The notes under the pieces are model-generated. The model saw only the letters and a program-made list of their open reading frames with translations, was not told the origin of the DNA and searched no databases. A stretch of 64,000 nt of DNA, taken from assembly GCF_018918345.1 (NCBI RefSeq), contig NZ_JAHLQI010000003.1, positions 124,001-188,000 on the forward strand. Reading direction: 5' to 3'. Both the position numbers and the translations under genes were made by a program. Each line of letters starts with the position of its first letter. Position 1 is the stretch's first letter. The DNA comes from Butyricicoccus intestinisimiae. GTDB taxonomy: Bacteria; Bacillota; Clostridia; Oscillospirales; Butyricicoccaceae. Shown here piece by piece: positions 38,307 through 45,003 of this stretch.

Positions 38307-40430
38307 TTACAGGACTTTTTCTTCTTCCTTTACGTCCTTACGGGACAGGTTGATGCGGCCCTTGTCATCAATCTCAATGACCTTAACCCAAATCATGTCG
38401 CCAACATTGACAACGTCTTCTACGCGCTCAACGCGGCGCTTCTCCAGCTTGGAGATATGAACCAGACCGTCCTTGCCCGGTGCGATCTGTACGAATGCGC
38501 CGAAGCCCATCAGACGAACAACCTTGCCGTAGAATACATCACCGACTTCCGGATCCTTGACGATGGTTTCAATCATCTTCTTTGCCTTCTCGCCGTCAGA
38601 ACCGTTGATAGCGGAAATGCTTACGGTGCCGTCCTCAGCGATGTCAACCTTTGCGCCGGACTCGGCGGTAATCTTCTGGATGACAGCGCCGCCCTTGCCG
38701 ATAACGTCACGGATCTTGTCCGGATTGATGTGGATGGTCATGGTCTTCGGTGCCCACTCGGAAACATCAGCGCGCGGCTCAGCAATTGCCTTGAGCATAA
38801 CATCGTCGAGAATCTTGTAACGAGCATCGCGGCACTTGCGGAATGCTTCCTTGATGATGGACGGAGTCAGACCGTCAACCTTGATATCTACCTGAATACC
38901 GGTGATGCCCTTCTTGGTACCTGCTACCTTGAAGTCCATGTCGCCGTAGAAGTCCTCTACGCCCTGAATATCGGTAAAGGTGGTTTCCTGACCGTCATCG
39001 GTAATCAGACCGCAGGAAATACCGGCTACCGGAGCCTTGATCGGAACGCCTGCATCCATCAGAGCCAGCGTGGAGCCGCAAACAGAGCCCTGAGAAGTAG
39101 AACCGTTGGAGGACAGAACCTCAGATACCACGCGGATTGCATACGGAAATTCTTCTACAGACGGCAGTACCGGCACCAGAGAACGCTCAGCCAGCGCGCC
39201 ATGACCAATTTCACGACGGCCAGGACCGCGGGACGGGCGGGTCTCGCCAACAGAGAAGGACGGGAAGTTATAATGATGGATATACCGCTTCTCCTTCTGC
39301 TCGAAGATGGTATCCAGCGTCTGTGCATCAGACAGCGTGCCCAGCGTGCAGACAGACAGAACCTGCGTCTGACCACGGGTAAACAGGCCGGTACCATGTG
39401 CACGCGGCAGAACACCAACTTCGGATGCCAGCGGACGAACTTCTTCCATGCCGCGGCCGTCTACGCGCTTGCCCTGTGTCAGCCAGTGGCGAACAACCTT
39501 CTTGCACAGCTTGTCCACGATCTCGGAGATTTCAGCTGCGCGCTCAGTAGCAACTTCTTCACCCAGCATCTCGTCGATTTCTTCGCGAACTACCTGCATG
39601 CGGGCGTCACGAACCGTCTTGTCGTCGGTGTCAAAGGCAACCTCTACCTTTGCGCGTGCGAATGCTTCGATCTGGTCGAACAGCTCATGATCGATATCAT
39701 GATGCTCGTACTCAAACTTCGGCTTGCCGATCTCTGCCTTGATGGAGTCGATGAATGCACACATCTTCTTGATTTCCTCGTGTGCAAACAGCAGAGCATC
39801 CAGCATCTGATCTTCCGGAACTTCCTTTGCGCCAGCCTCGATCATAACGATCTTCTCAGCGGTGCCGCAAACGGTGACGTCCATCAGGCTCTTCTGGCGC
39901 TGCTCCAGCGTCGGATTCAGCACGAACTCGCCGTCTACCAGACCAACGTCTACGCCTGCTACGGTGTAGTTGAACGGAATATCAGAAATAGCAACTGCGA
40001 TAGATGCACCATTCAGAGCAGTTACCTGCGGGGAGTTGTCGTAATCGTTGCCCATAACGGTGCACACGATGGATACGTCATTGCGCAGATCCTTCGGGAA
40101 CAACGGACGCATCGGACGGTCGATCTGACGGGAAGCGATGGTAGCCTGCTCGCTTGCCTTGCCCTCGCGGCGCATAAAGGAGCCCGGGATACGGCCTACT
40201 GCGTACAGCTTTTCTTCAAAATCAACGGAAAGCGGGAAGAAATCCACGCCCTCACGCGGCTTCGGGGAAGCGGTAGCGGTAACGAGAACTACGGTATCGC
40301 CGTAGCGAACCAGAGCGGAACCATTTGCCAGCTGTGCAACCTTGCCGGTCTCAACAGTCAGCTCGCGGCCTGCGAACGTGGTCTTAAACACGCGCGCTTC
40401 ATCAAATGACTTATGGGTAATCGTCGTCAT
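38307..40430 (-). CDS. pnp: Polynucleotide phosphorylase
   Basis: The 707-residue protein has two RNase PH-like domains (FFPLSVDFEEKLYAVGRIPGSFMRREG in the first; SNGSTSQGSVCGSTLALMDAG in the catalytic second), a KH domain with the IRDVIGKGGAVIQKI motif and a C-terminal S1 domain (GDVFYGKVVRLMGFGAFVQIAPGKDGLVHISKLE). It degrades RNA phosphorolytically from the 3' end. GGAG lies 6 bases before the ATG. It follows rpsO by 195 bases, a gene order conserved from E. coli to Firmicutes, and the spacer contains a long hairpin. Confidence 0.97.
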   Translation of the reverse strand: MTTITHKSFDEARVFKTTFAGRELTVETGKVAQLANGSALVRYGDTVVLVTATASPKPREGVDFFPLSVDFEEKLYAVGRIPGSFMRREGKASEQATIASRQIDRPMRPLFPKDLRNDVSIVCTVMGNDYDNSPQVTALNGASIAVAISDIPFNYTVAGVDVGLVDGEFVLNPTLEQRQKSLMDVTVCGTAEKIVMIEAGAKEVPEDQMLDALLFAHEEIKKMCAFIDSIKAEIGKPKFEYEHHDIDHELFDQIEAFARAKVEVAFDTDDKTVRDARMQVVREEIDEMLGEEVATERAAEISEIVDKLCKKVVRHWLTQGKRVDGRGMEEVRPLASEVGVLPRAHGTGLFTRGQTQVLSVCTLGTLSDAQTLDTIFEQKEKRYIHHYNFPSFSVGETRPSRGPGRREIGHGALAERSLVPVLPSVEEFPYAIRVVSEVLSSNGSTSQGSVCGSTLALMDAGVPIKAPVAGISCGLITDDGQETTFTDIQGVEDFYGDMDFKVAGTKKGITGIQVDIKVDGLTPSIIKEAFRKCRDARYKILDDVMLKAIAEPRADVSEWAPKTMTIHINPDKIRDVIGKGGAVIQKITAESGAKVDIAEDGTVSISAINGSDGEKAKKMIETIVKDPEVGDVFYGKVVRLMGFGAFVQIAPGKDGLVHISKLEKRRVERVEDVVNVGDMIWVKVIEIDDKGRINLSRKDVKEEEKVL

Positions 40431-40576
40431 AACTGTCTCCTATCTTAATAAAATTCTTCGTTTTTTCGGAAAGGCCGACAGTCCTTCAAGCACTTGAAGC
40501 AGATGTGGCAGCACGTCCACACTTCCTTCAACTGCTCAAGGAATTGCCGTCCAGTCCATTCCTTCATAAACGGGCA

Positions 40577-40612
40577 GAGAGGACGACCGCAGCGCGTGCG
40601 GCCTTCCTCTCT
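40577..40612 (-). promoter_or_regulatory. Long hairpin in the rpsO-pnp spacer
   Basis: GAGAGGA and CCGCA arms pair with TGCGG and TCCTCTC across a 2-base mismatch, giving a rod of about 15 bp without a T-run. In E. coli a comparable pnp leader stem is cut by RNase III and mediates autocontrol; that role here is inference. Confidence 0.5.
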
Positions 40613-40625
40613 CATGAACAAGTAC

Positions 40626-40892
40626 TTACTTTCTGATGCCGAGCTTAGCGATGATAGCTCTGTAACGCTCGATGTCCTTCTTCTTCAGGTAAGCGAGCAT
40701 GTTGCGGCGCTGACCAACCATCTTCAGCAGGCCACGACGGGAATGGTTGTCGTGCTTGTGCTCCTTCAGATGCTCGGTGAGCTGCTTGATGCGCTCGGTC
40801 AGGATTGCGATCTGTACTTCCGGAGAACCGGTGTCGGTCTCGTGGGTACGGTTTGCAGCAATAACTTCAGCCTTCTGTTCTTTGCGGATCAT
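40626..40892 (-). CDS. rpsO: 30S ribosomal protein S15
   Basis: The 88-residue protein contains the S15 signature ([41 protein letters not shown], split over helices 1-3, then [24 protein letters not shown]). It binds the central domain three-way junction of 16S rRNA. The ATG at 40892 has GAGGTG 7 bases upstream; a further in-frame ATG lies within that site. The 120-base leader is highly structured. Confidence 0.97.
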   Translation of the reverse strand: MIRKEQKAEVIAANRTHETDTGSPEVQIAILTERIKQLTEHLKEHKHDNHSRRGLLKMVGQRRNMLAYLKKKDIERYRAIIAKLGIRK

Positions 40893-41015
40893 AATTAGAC
40901 ACCTCATAATATAATATAGTTTGTAGCTTTCCGCACACCGGGCAGCGGCTCAGGTGTAAGGACACGGTCAAACGTGTCCGGTATCCAGACTGCTCAGTGA
41001 GGGGGATACGCTAAC
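40893..41015 (-). promoter_or_regulatory. Structured leader of rpsO, candidate S15 autoregulatory site
   Basis: On the minus strand the leader contains GTATCC..GGATAC arms, a perfect hairpin GGACACG/CGTGTCC with a 6-base loop (40960-40979) and an ACACC..GGTGT stem close to the ribosome site. S15 commonly represses its own translation through leader RNAs of this size. No match to a known S15 leader class was tested. Confidence 0.5.
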
Positions 41016-41021
41016 TACTGC

Positions 41022-41050
41022 ATCATATCACACGGCACGCCGTTTGTAAA
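41022..41050 (-). promoter_or_regulatory. Promoter of rpsO-pnp
   Basis: TTTACA (41045-41050) and TATGAT (41022-41027) on the minus strand are 17 bases apart. Confidence 0.75.
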
Positions 41051-41379
41051 GTAAAAATTTTCGGAAAATTTTCCTGTATTTTGTACATGTCATTTTTTTC
41101 GTCCGCCGCGAGGCGTCTTGTTTCATTTTGCAGCGCATTCATACAGATTGTACAAGTTTTTTTGCGAATTTCCGCTGTTTTTTTACCGTCCAATTGCAAT
41201 TTTTCCATGCAGTCTGTATTTGCGAAATCCTGCATTTTCCGTCGAACACAATCCAAGTCTCCGCATTTTCTGCATGTGCAGAAAATGCTTCCTGCACGCA
41301 TTGTATACTTGCACAGTTGCCCGCCAGATGGCTGTGATTTGTTTCATGAAATTTGTATCTTTTCAGGAAGATGAGGCAA
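41051..41379. other. T-rich intergenic DNA with a 26-bp near-perfect palindrome
   Basis: No gene is supported between the rpsO promoter and the orphan promoter at 41380. At 41263-41288 two 12-base arms, GCATTTTCTGCA and TGCAGAAAATGC, flank a 2-base centre; no T-run follows, so it looks like a protein site or recombination/replication mark rather than a terminator. Confidence 0.5.
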
Positions 41380-41388
41380 TGCTATAAT
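41380..41388 (+). promoter_or_regulatory. Extended -10 promoter without a downstream protein gene
   Basis: TGC-TATAAT fits the extended -10 pattern. No good -35 box is present. The next elements are terminator-like hairpins, not a coding sequence. Confidence 0.5.
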
Positions 41389-41394
41389 ACATCC

Positions 41395-41540
41395 ATCAAC
41401 AACAGGCAAGTCACTGAGCAATCAGTGCTGTGTCTACTCTCCGTGCTCTCCGCACGGATTCCTCTTTTTCTCTTTTCTGAAATGAAAACACATGGCGGGG
41501 GCTGTGCAATCGTGCGGCCTGGATGTCATGTGTTTTTCTT
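41395..41540 (+). ncRNA. Candidate small RNA between an orphan promoter and two terminators
   Basis: After the extended -10 element come a small hairpin CACTGA/TCAGTG (41413-41428), a perfect TCCGTGC/GCACGGA stem (41439-41457) followed by TTCCTCTTTTTCTC, and a second unit AAAACACATG..CATGTGTTTTT (41484-41533) followed by a T-rich tract. The transcript would be about 75 bases to the first terminator or about 145 to the second. No open frame with a ribosome site is inside. It does not match an RNA family I can recognise. Confidence 0.4.
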
Positions 41541-41602
41541 TTGCCTTTTTTATACATTCTTGCATTTTTCCTGCTGTATTTGTCTATTTCCTCTTTTTTA
41601 CA

Positions 41603-41631
41603 TTGACATTCTTCCGTATTTTTGCTACAAT
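41603..41631 (+). promoter_or_regulatory. Promoter of the TPP riboswitch/thiC transcript
   Basis: TTGACA (41603-41608) and TACAAT (41626-41631) are 17 bases apart, immediately before the aptamer. Confidence 0.8.
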
Positions 41632-41639
41632 AATACCAA

Positions 41640-41738
41640 TTTACAGGGGAACTACCGTATGTCCGTTCGGGCATCGAGTTGAGAAGGTTAAAACCTGACC
41701 CTTTGAACCTGTCGGTTAACACCGTTGTAGGAAGTAAA
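41640..41738 (+). promoter_or_regulatory. TPP riboswitch (THI element)
   Basis: The conserved blocks appear in order: ACAGGGGAAC, GTTGAGAAGG, ACCTGACCCTTTGAACCTG, GGTTAACACC and GTAGGAAGTAAA, with TTTAC/GTAAA closing P1. It precedes thiC, a classical TPP-controlled gene. Confidence 0.95.
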
Positions 41739-41764
41739 GGTATTTCGGATACTGAATCCAGATA

Positions 41765-41800
41765 TGCATTGATTTCCTGCGAAATCAGTGCATTTTTTTG
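41765..41800 (+). terminator. Riboswitch-controlled terminator before thiC
   Basis: A 12-bp stem (41765-41776 with 41781-41792, one G-T pair) and loop CTGC is followed by seven Ts, 40 bases ahead of the thiC start. TPP binding should favour it. Confidence 0.85.
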
Positions 41801-41840
41801 TTTCCTACGTTGTTCCCACGTTTCTTTTAGGAGGATCAGC

Positions 41841-43154
41841 ATGTACAAAACACAGATTGAAGCAGCCAAGCAGGGGATTATCACCCCGCAGATGGAAGTT
41901 GTCGCAAAGAAGGAAAATATTGACGCAGAAGTTCTGCGCGACCGCATTGCCCGCGGCACTGTCGTCATTCCGGCGAACCGCAACCACACGTCCTTGTCTC
42001 CGGAAGGCATCGGCGAAGGTCTGAAGACCAAAATCAACGTCAATCTCGGTATTTCCGGCGACTGTCATGATTATGAAGAGGAATTCAAAAAGGTTCGCAT
42101 GTCCATTGATTACGGCGCAGAGGCAATTATGGATCTGTCCAATTACGGCAAGACCCACACCTTCCGTCAGGAACTGATTGATATGTCTCCGGCGATGATC
42201 GGCACGGTTCCGATGTATGACGCCGTTGGCTATCTGGAAAAAGATCTGAAGAGCATCGAAGCAAAGGATTTTCTGCGCGTCGTCGAAGCGCACGCTAAGA
42301 CCGGCGTAGACTTTGTGACCATTCACGCAGGCATCAACCGCAAGACCATTGATACCTTCAAGCAGACCAAGCGTCTGACCAACATTGTATCGCGCGGCGG
42401 CTCTCTGCTGTTCGCATGGATGGAAATGACCGGCAACGAAAACCCGTTCTACGAGTATTTCGATGAGCTGTGCGACATTCTGCACGAATATGACGTCACC
42501 ATCAGCTTGGGTGATGCCATGCGTCCGGGTTCCAACCACGACTCCACAGATGCCAGCCAGATTACCGAGCTGATTGAGCTGGGCATCCTGACCAAGCGCG
42601 CTTGGGAAAAGAACGTACAGGTCATGATCGAAGGTCCTGGCCACATGGTGCTCAATGAAATCAAGGCGAATATGGAAATTGAAAAGCGTCTGTGCCACGG
42701 TGCGCCGTTCTATGTTCTCGGTCCAATCGTAACCGATATTGCTCCGGGTTATGACCATATCACTTCCGCAATCGGCGGTGCGATTGCAGCGACATACGGT
42801 GCTGACTTCCTGTGTTATGTCACACCGGCAGAGCATCTGCGTCTGCCGGACGTCAATGACGTAAAGGAAGGCATTATTGCCTCCAAAATCGCAGCGCACG
42901 CCGCAGATATGGCAAAGGGCATCCCGCACGCCCGCGACATCGACAACAAGATGAGCGATGCGCGCCGCCGTCTGGACTGGGACGAAATGTTCGACCTCGC
43001 CATTGACGGGGAAAAAGCACGCAAATACTTCGAATCCAAGCCGCCTCAGGATCGTCACACCTGCTCCATGTGCGGCAAGATGTGCGCAATGCGCACCACC
43101 AACTATATTCTGGAAGGCAAGGATGTCTCCCTGCTCTCCTCCAGCGAAAAGTAA
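41841..43154 (+). CDS. thiC: Phosphomethylpyrimidine synthase
   Basis: The 437-residue protein converts aminoimidazole ribotide to HMP phosphate for thiamine. Motifs include [104 protein letters not shown] and the C-terminal radical SAM cluster motif C-S-M-C-G-K-M-C. That motif is C-x2-C-x3-C, one residue shorter than the textbook C-x2-C-x4-C. The ATG at 41841 has AGGAGG 6 bases ahead. Thiamine genes other than thiC are absent from the window. Confidence 0.96.
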   Translation: MYKTQIEAAKQGIITPQMEVVAKKENIDAEVLRDRIARGTVVIPANRNHTSLSPEGIGEGLKTKINVNLGISGDCHDYEEEFKKVRMSIDYGAEAIMDLSNYGKTHTFRQELIDMSPAMIGTVPMYDAVGYLEKDLKSIEAKDFLRVVEAHAKTGVDFVTIHAGINRKTIDTFKQTKRLTNIVSRGGSLLFAWMEMTGNENPFYEYFDELCDILHEYDVTISLGDAMRPGSNHDSTDASQITELIELGILTKRAWEKNVQVMIEGPGHMVLNEIKANMEIEKRLCHGAPFYVLGPIVTDIAPGYDHITSAIGGAIAATYGADFLCYVTPAEHLRLPDVNDVKEGIIASKIAAHAADMAKGIPHARDIDNKMSDARRRLDWDEMFDLAIDGEKARKYFESKPPQDRHTCSMCGKMCAMRTTNYILEGKDVSLLSSSEK

Positions 43155-43192
43155 GCCTCTTTATTTTTCTTCTCATATCATCTATATATGCG

Positions 43193-43224
43193 AAAACCTC
43201 CCGTGTAAAAACGGGAGGTTTTTG
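43193..43224 (+). terminator. Terminator after thiC
   Basis: AAACCTCCCGT (43194-43204) pairs perfectly with ACGGGAGGTTT (43211-43221) and is followed by TTTGTG. Confidence 0.88.
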
Positions 43225-43250
43225 TGTTACATCGCGATTTCTCCCAAGAA

Positions 43251-43317
43251 AGCCTGCCCTCTCTGTCGCTGCGCGACATCTCTCCCAGAGGGAGAGACGA
43301 GTGGGTCTGTGCGCAAT
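43251..43317. repeat. Palindromic repeat, isolated left copy
   Basis: A 60-bp sequence containing TGTCGC/GCGACA and TCTCTCCC-AGA-GGGAGAGA inverted repeats matches the start of each tandem unit at 44206, 44548 and 44889 with a few substitutions. This copy lies left of the two-regulator island, and the 44206 copy lies at its right edge in the same orientation. Confidence 0.85.
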
Positions 43318-43327
43318 AAAAACTAAA

Positions 43328-43537
43328 TCACATATTGTCCGTCAATCCCAAAATATAATCCGTCGAAGTCTGATAAAATCTCGCCAGACGAATCAGCACA
43401 TCTGTCGGTATATCGCGCAAACCGCGCTCATATCGACAATACTGCGGCTGTTTCATGTCCAGAAAATCCGCCACCTGTTTTTGCGTCAAATCATGATCTT
43501 CACGCAATTCTCGTAATCTTTTATAATAATTATTCAT
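43328..43537 (-). CDS. XRE-family helix-turn-helix regulator
   Basis: The 69-residue protein is a single Cro/C1-type DNA-binding domain (YYKRLRELREDHDLTQKQVADFLDMKQPQYCRYERGLRDIPTDVLIRLARFYQTSTDYILG). Its ATG overlaps the stop of the upstream HTH gene by 4 bases, so the two are translationally coupled. It ends close to the left repeat copy. Without an attached effector domain it is most likely a small repressor, possibly acting with the other HTH protein on the divergent gene at 43856. Confidence 0.9.
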   Translation of the reverse strand: MNNYYKRLRELREDHDLTQKQVADFLDMKQPQYCRYERGLRDIPTDVLIRLARFYQTSTDYILGLTDNM

Positions 43538-43740
43538 GAATTGCTATCGATAAACCGTAAAACATCATTCGGCGTACATTGCAAGATGTTGCACAGCTTC
43601 TCCAATGTATAGACTGTAATCCCTTTGTTGTGTTTTAAATTAAAAATCGTTCGGGTATTAATGCCGTATTTTGTGATTAACGTATATGTTGTAATCTGTT
43701 TTTGCTTCATTGTTGCCCATAGCGGACTGTAATCAACCAA
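43534..43740 (-). CDS. Second small Cro/C1-type helix-turn-helix protein
   Basis: The 68-residue protein starts at a TTG (43740) with GGAGGAGG 7 bases upstream; alternative upstream ATG codons lie in the promoter region. It has the layout of short XRE-type regulators that open with D-Y-S-P-L-W and contain ITTYTLITKYGINTRTIFNLKHNKGITVYTLEKLCNILQCTPNDVLRF, split as scaffold, recognition helix and C-terminal helix. Such proteins are common in clostridial accessory elements. It overlaps the next gene by 4 bases and is divergent from the 112-residue protein gene. Confidence 0.85.
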   Translation of the reverse strand: MVDYSPLWATMKQKQITTYTLITKYGINTRTIFNLKHNKGITVYTLEKLCNILQCTPNDVLRFIDSNS

Positions 43741-43792
43741 ACCGGCACCTCCTCCCACGATATATGTCTTATTATCGTAGGAAAAGAGATAC

Positions 43793-43821
43793 TTGAATAT
43801 ACTGAAAAATGTAAGTATAAT
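43793..43821 (+). promoter_or_regulatory. Promoter of the 112-residue protein gene
   Basis: TTGAAT (43793-43798) and TATAAT (43816-43821) are separated by 17 bases. It lies in the 115-base divergent gap where the two HTH proteins would be expected to bind. Confidence 0.7.
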
Positions 43822-43855
43822 ATTGGTATCAAATGACAAAGCCGGAGGGATCTTC

Positions 43856-44194
43856 ATGCGAGTAGAAAAATACTATTATTCCGACGCGAACAAGCCTGAG
43901 TCAGACATCCAAAACACGGAAAAGTTCCAGTCGTTCACGCAGTTATCTGCGTCCTGTCAATCTCTCGCACGGGAAATCGGCGCGAACCTGTTCATGGATA
44001 CCGACGACCACGCGGGCTGGATTACCTTCATCTGCGATGTTTTGAGCTTCAAGGGCGCAACGAAACAAGCTATGCAGCATCTAGCAGACGTCGCAGATGA
44101 GGTGACGATACGAGCATCTGTAGACACCGGCGCGAACAGCCCCGCAGATGTTGACAACGCGGTGCAGCTGACCTTCTGGTTTGACTTTATTTAA
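43856..44194 (+). CDS. Acidic 112-residue protein of unknown function in a regulator island
   Basis: The protein is acidic and soluble, with no signal or membrane segment. It begins MRVEKYYYSDANKPES and contains SCQSLAREIGANLFMDTDDHAGW, SFKGATKQAMQHLADVADEVTIRASVD and ends in TFWFDFI. The spacing of a central helix before E-V-T-I-R-A and a closing aromatic strand vaguely recalls HPr-like folds, but this is speculation and I cannot name a family. GGAGGG lies 6 bases before the ATG; a consensus promoter is present. It is divergent from two HTH genes and the whole unit is bracketed by copies of the palindromic repeat. Confidence 0.75.
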   Translation: MRVEKYYYSDANKPESDIQNTEKFQSFTQLSASCQSLAREIGANLFMDTDDHAGWITFICDVLSFKGATKQAMQHLADVADEVTIRASVDTGANSPADVDNAVQLTFWFDFI

Positions 44195-44205
44195 TCTCAA
44201 CACAG

Positions 44206-44547
44206 CCCTCTCTGTCGCTGCGCGACATCTCTCCCAGAGGGAGAGACAAGTTGGTCTGCGCGCAAAACCAAAGCCTTCCTCTCTGAGGAAGGTGGCGCGG
44301 CGCAAGCCGTGACGGAAGGAGCAGCACGTGAGCAAGTCTGTATGCAAGTCAACTTGGTTCGTCAGGTGTGCGGTTCGCTCCGGCTTCTTGGCTCTCCCTT
44401 TGGGAGAGCTGGCATTTGCGAAGCAAATGACTGAGAGGGCAAGGCGCTGACAAATTCGTATGAGAGATACCCTGATTCGTCAGGGTTAGTCGGCTGCTCC
44501 CTCAGTCTTTGCCTGCGGCAAATCCAGCTCCCTCACAAGGGAGCCTG
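44206..44547. repeat. Tandem palindromic repeat, unit A (342 bp)
   Basis: The unit is packed with short inverted repeats: TGTCGC/GCGACA, TCTCTCCC/GGGAGAGA, CCTTCCTC/GAGGAAGG, GCTCTCCC/GGGAGAGC, TTTGC/GCAAA, ACCCTGA/TCAGGGT, TTTGCC/GGCAAA and GCTCCCT/AGGGAGC. It has no credible coding sequence. It is about 97-98% identical to unit B by eye. Confidence 0.88.
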
Positions 44548-44888
44548 CCCTCTCTGTCGCTGCGCGACATCTCTCCCAGAGGGAGAGACAAGTTGGTTTG
44601 CGCGCAAAACCAAAGCCTTCCTCTCTGAGGAAGGTGGCGCGGCACAAGCCGTGACGGAAGGAGCAGCACGCGAACAAGTCTGTATGCAAGTCAACTTGGT
44701 TCGTCAGGTGTGCGGTTCGCTCCGGCTTCTTGGCTCTCCCTTTGGGAGAGCTGGCATTTGCATGGCAAATGACTGAGAGGGCAAGGCGCTGACAAATTCG
44801 TATGAGAGATACCCTGATTCGTCAGGGTTCGTCGGCTGCTCCCTCAGTCTTTGCCTGCGGCAATCCAACTCCCTCACAAGGGAGCCTG
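44548..44888. repeat. Tandem palindromic repeat, unit B (341 bp)
   Basis: Unit B follows A directly in the same orientation. The few differences fall mostly in loops or between stems (for example the three-base loop of TTTGC/GCAAA is GAA in A and ATG in B), so all stems are kept. Confidence 0.88.
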
Positions 44889-44938
44889 CCCTCTCTGTCG
44901 CTGCGCGACATCTCTCCCAGAGGGAGAGACAAGTTTGG
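44889..44938. repeat. Tandem palindromic repeat, partial third unit
   Basis: The first 46-50 bases of the unit recur, then the sequence leaves the repeat just before the terminator of the phosphoglucomutase gene. Confidence 0.85.
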
Positions 44939-44950
44939 ATTGCGCGTAAG

Positions 44951-44986
44951 ACAAAAAATCCCTCCGGAGCATTTTCCGGAGGGATT
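44951..44986 (-). terminator. Terminator after the phosphoglucomutase gene
   Basis: A perfect 12-bp stem AATCCCTCCGGA/TCCGGAGGGATT with a 6-base loop is followed on the minus strand by TTTTTTG. Confidence 0.88.
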
Positions 44987-45003
44987 CATTTGTCTATGCG
45001 AAA

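Noticed and set aside
38247-40409. A 720-codon open frame on the plus strand opposite pnp
   Set aside because: It is the mirror of the pnp coding sequence, lacks a ribosome binding site and has unnatural composition rich in Asn, Cys and Leu. pnp on the minus strand is unambiguous.
44081-44689. Short open frames inside the palindromic repeats (two near-identical copies)
   Set aside because: They arise from the repeated DNA, lack ribosome sites and have no conserved coding pattern.
44206-44938. CRISPR array
   Set aside because: Repeat period is about 341 bp with near-identical whole units, there are no unique spacers and no cas genes.
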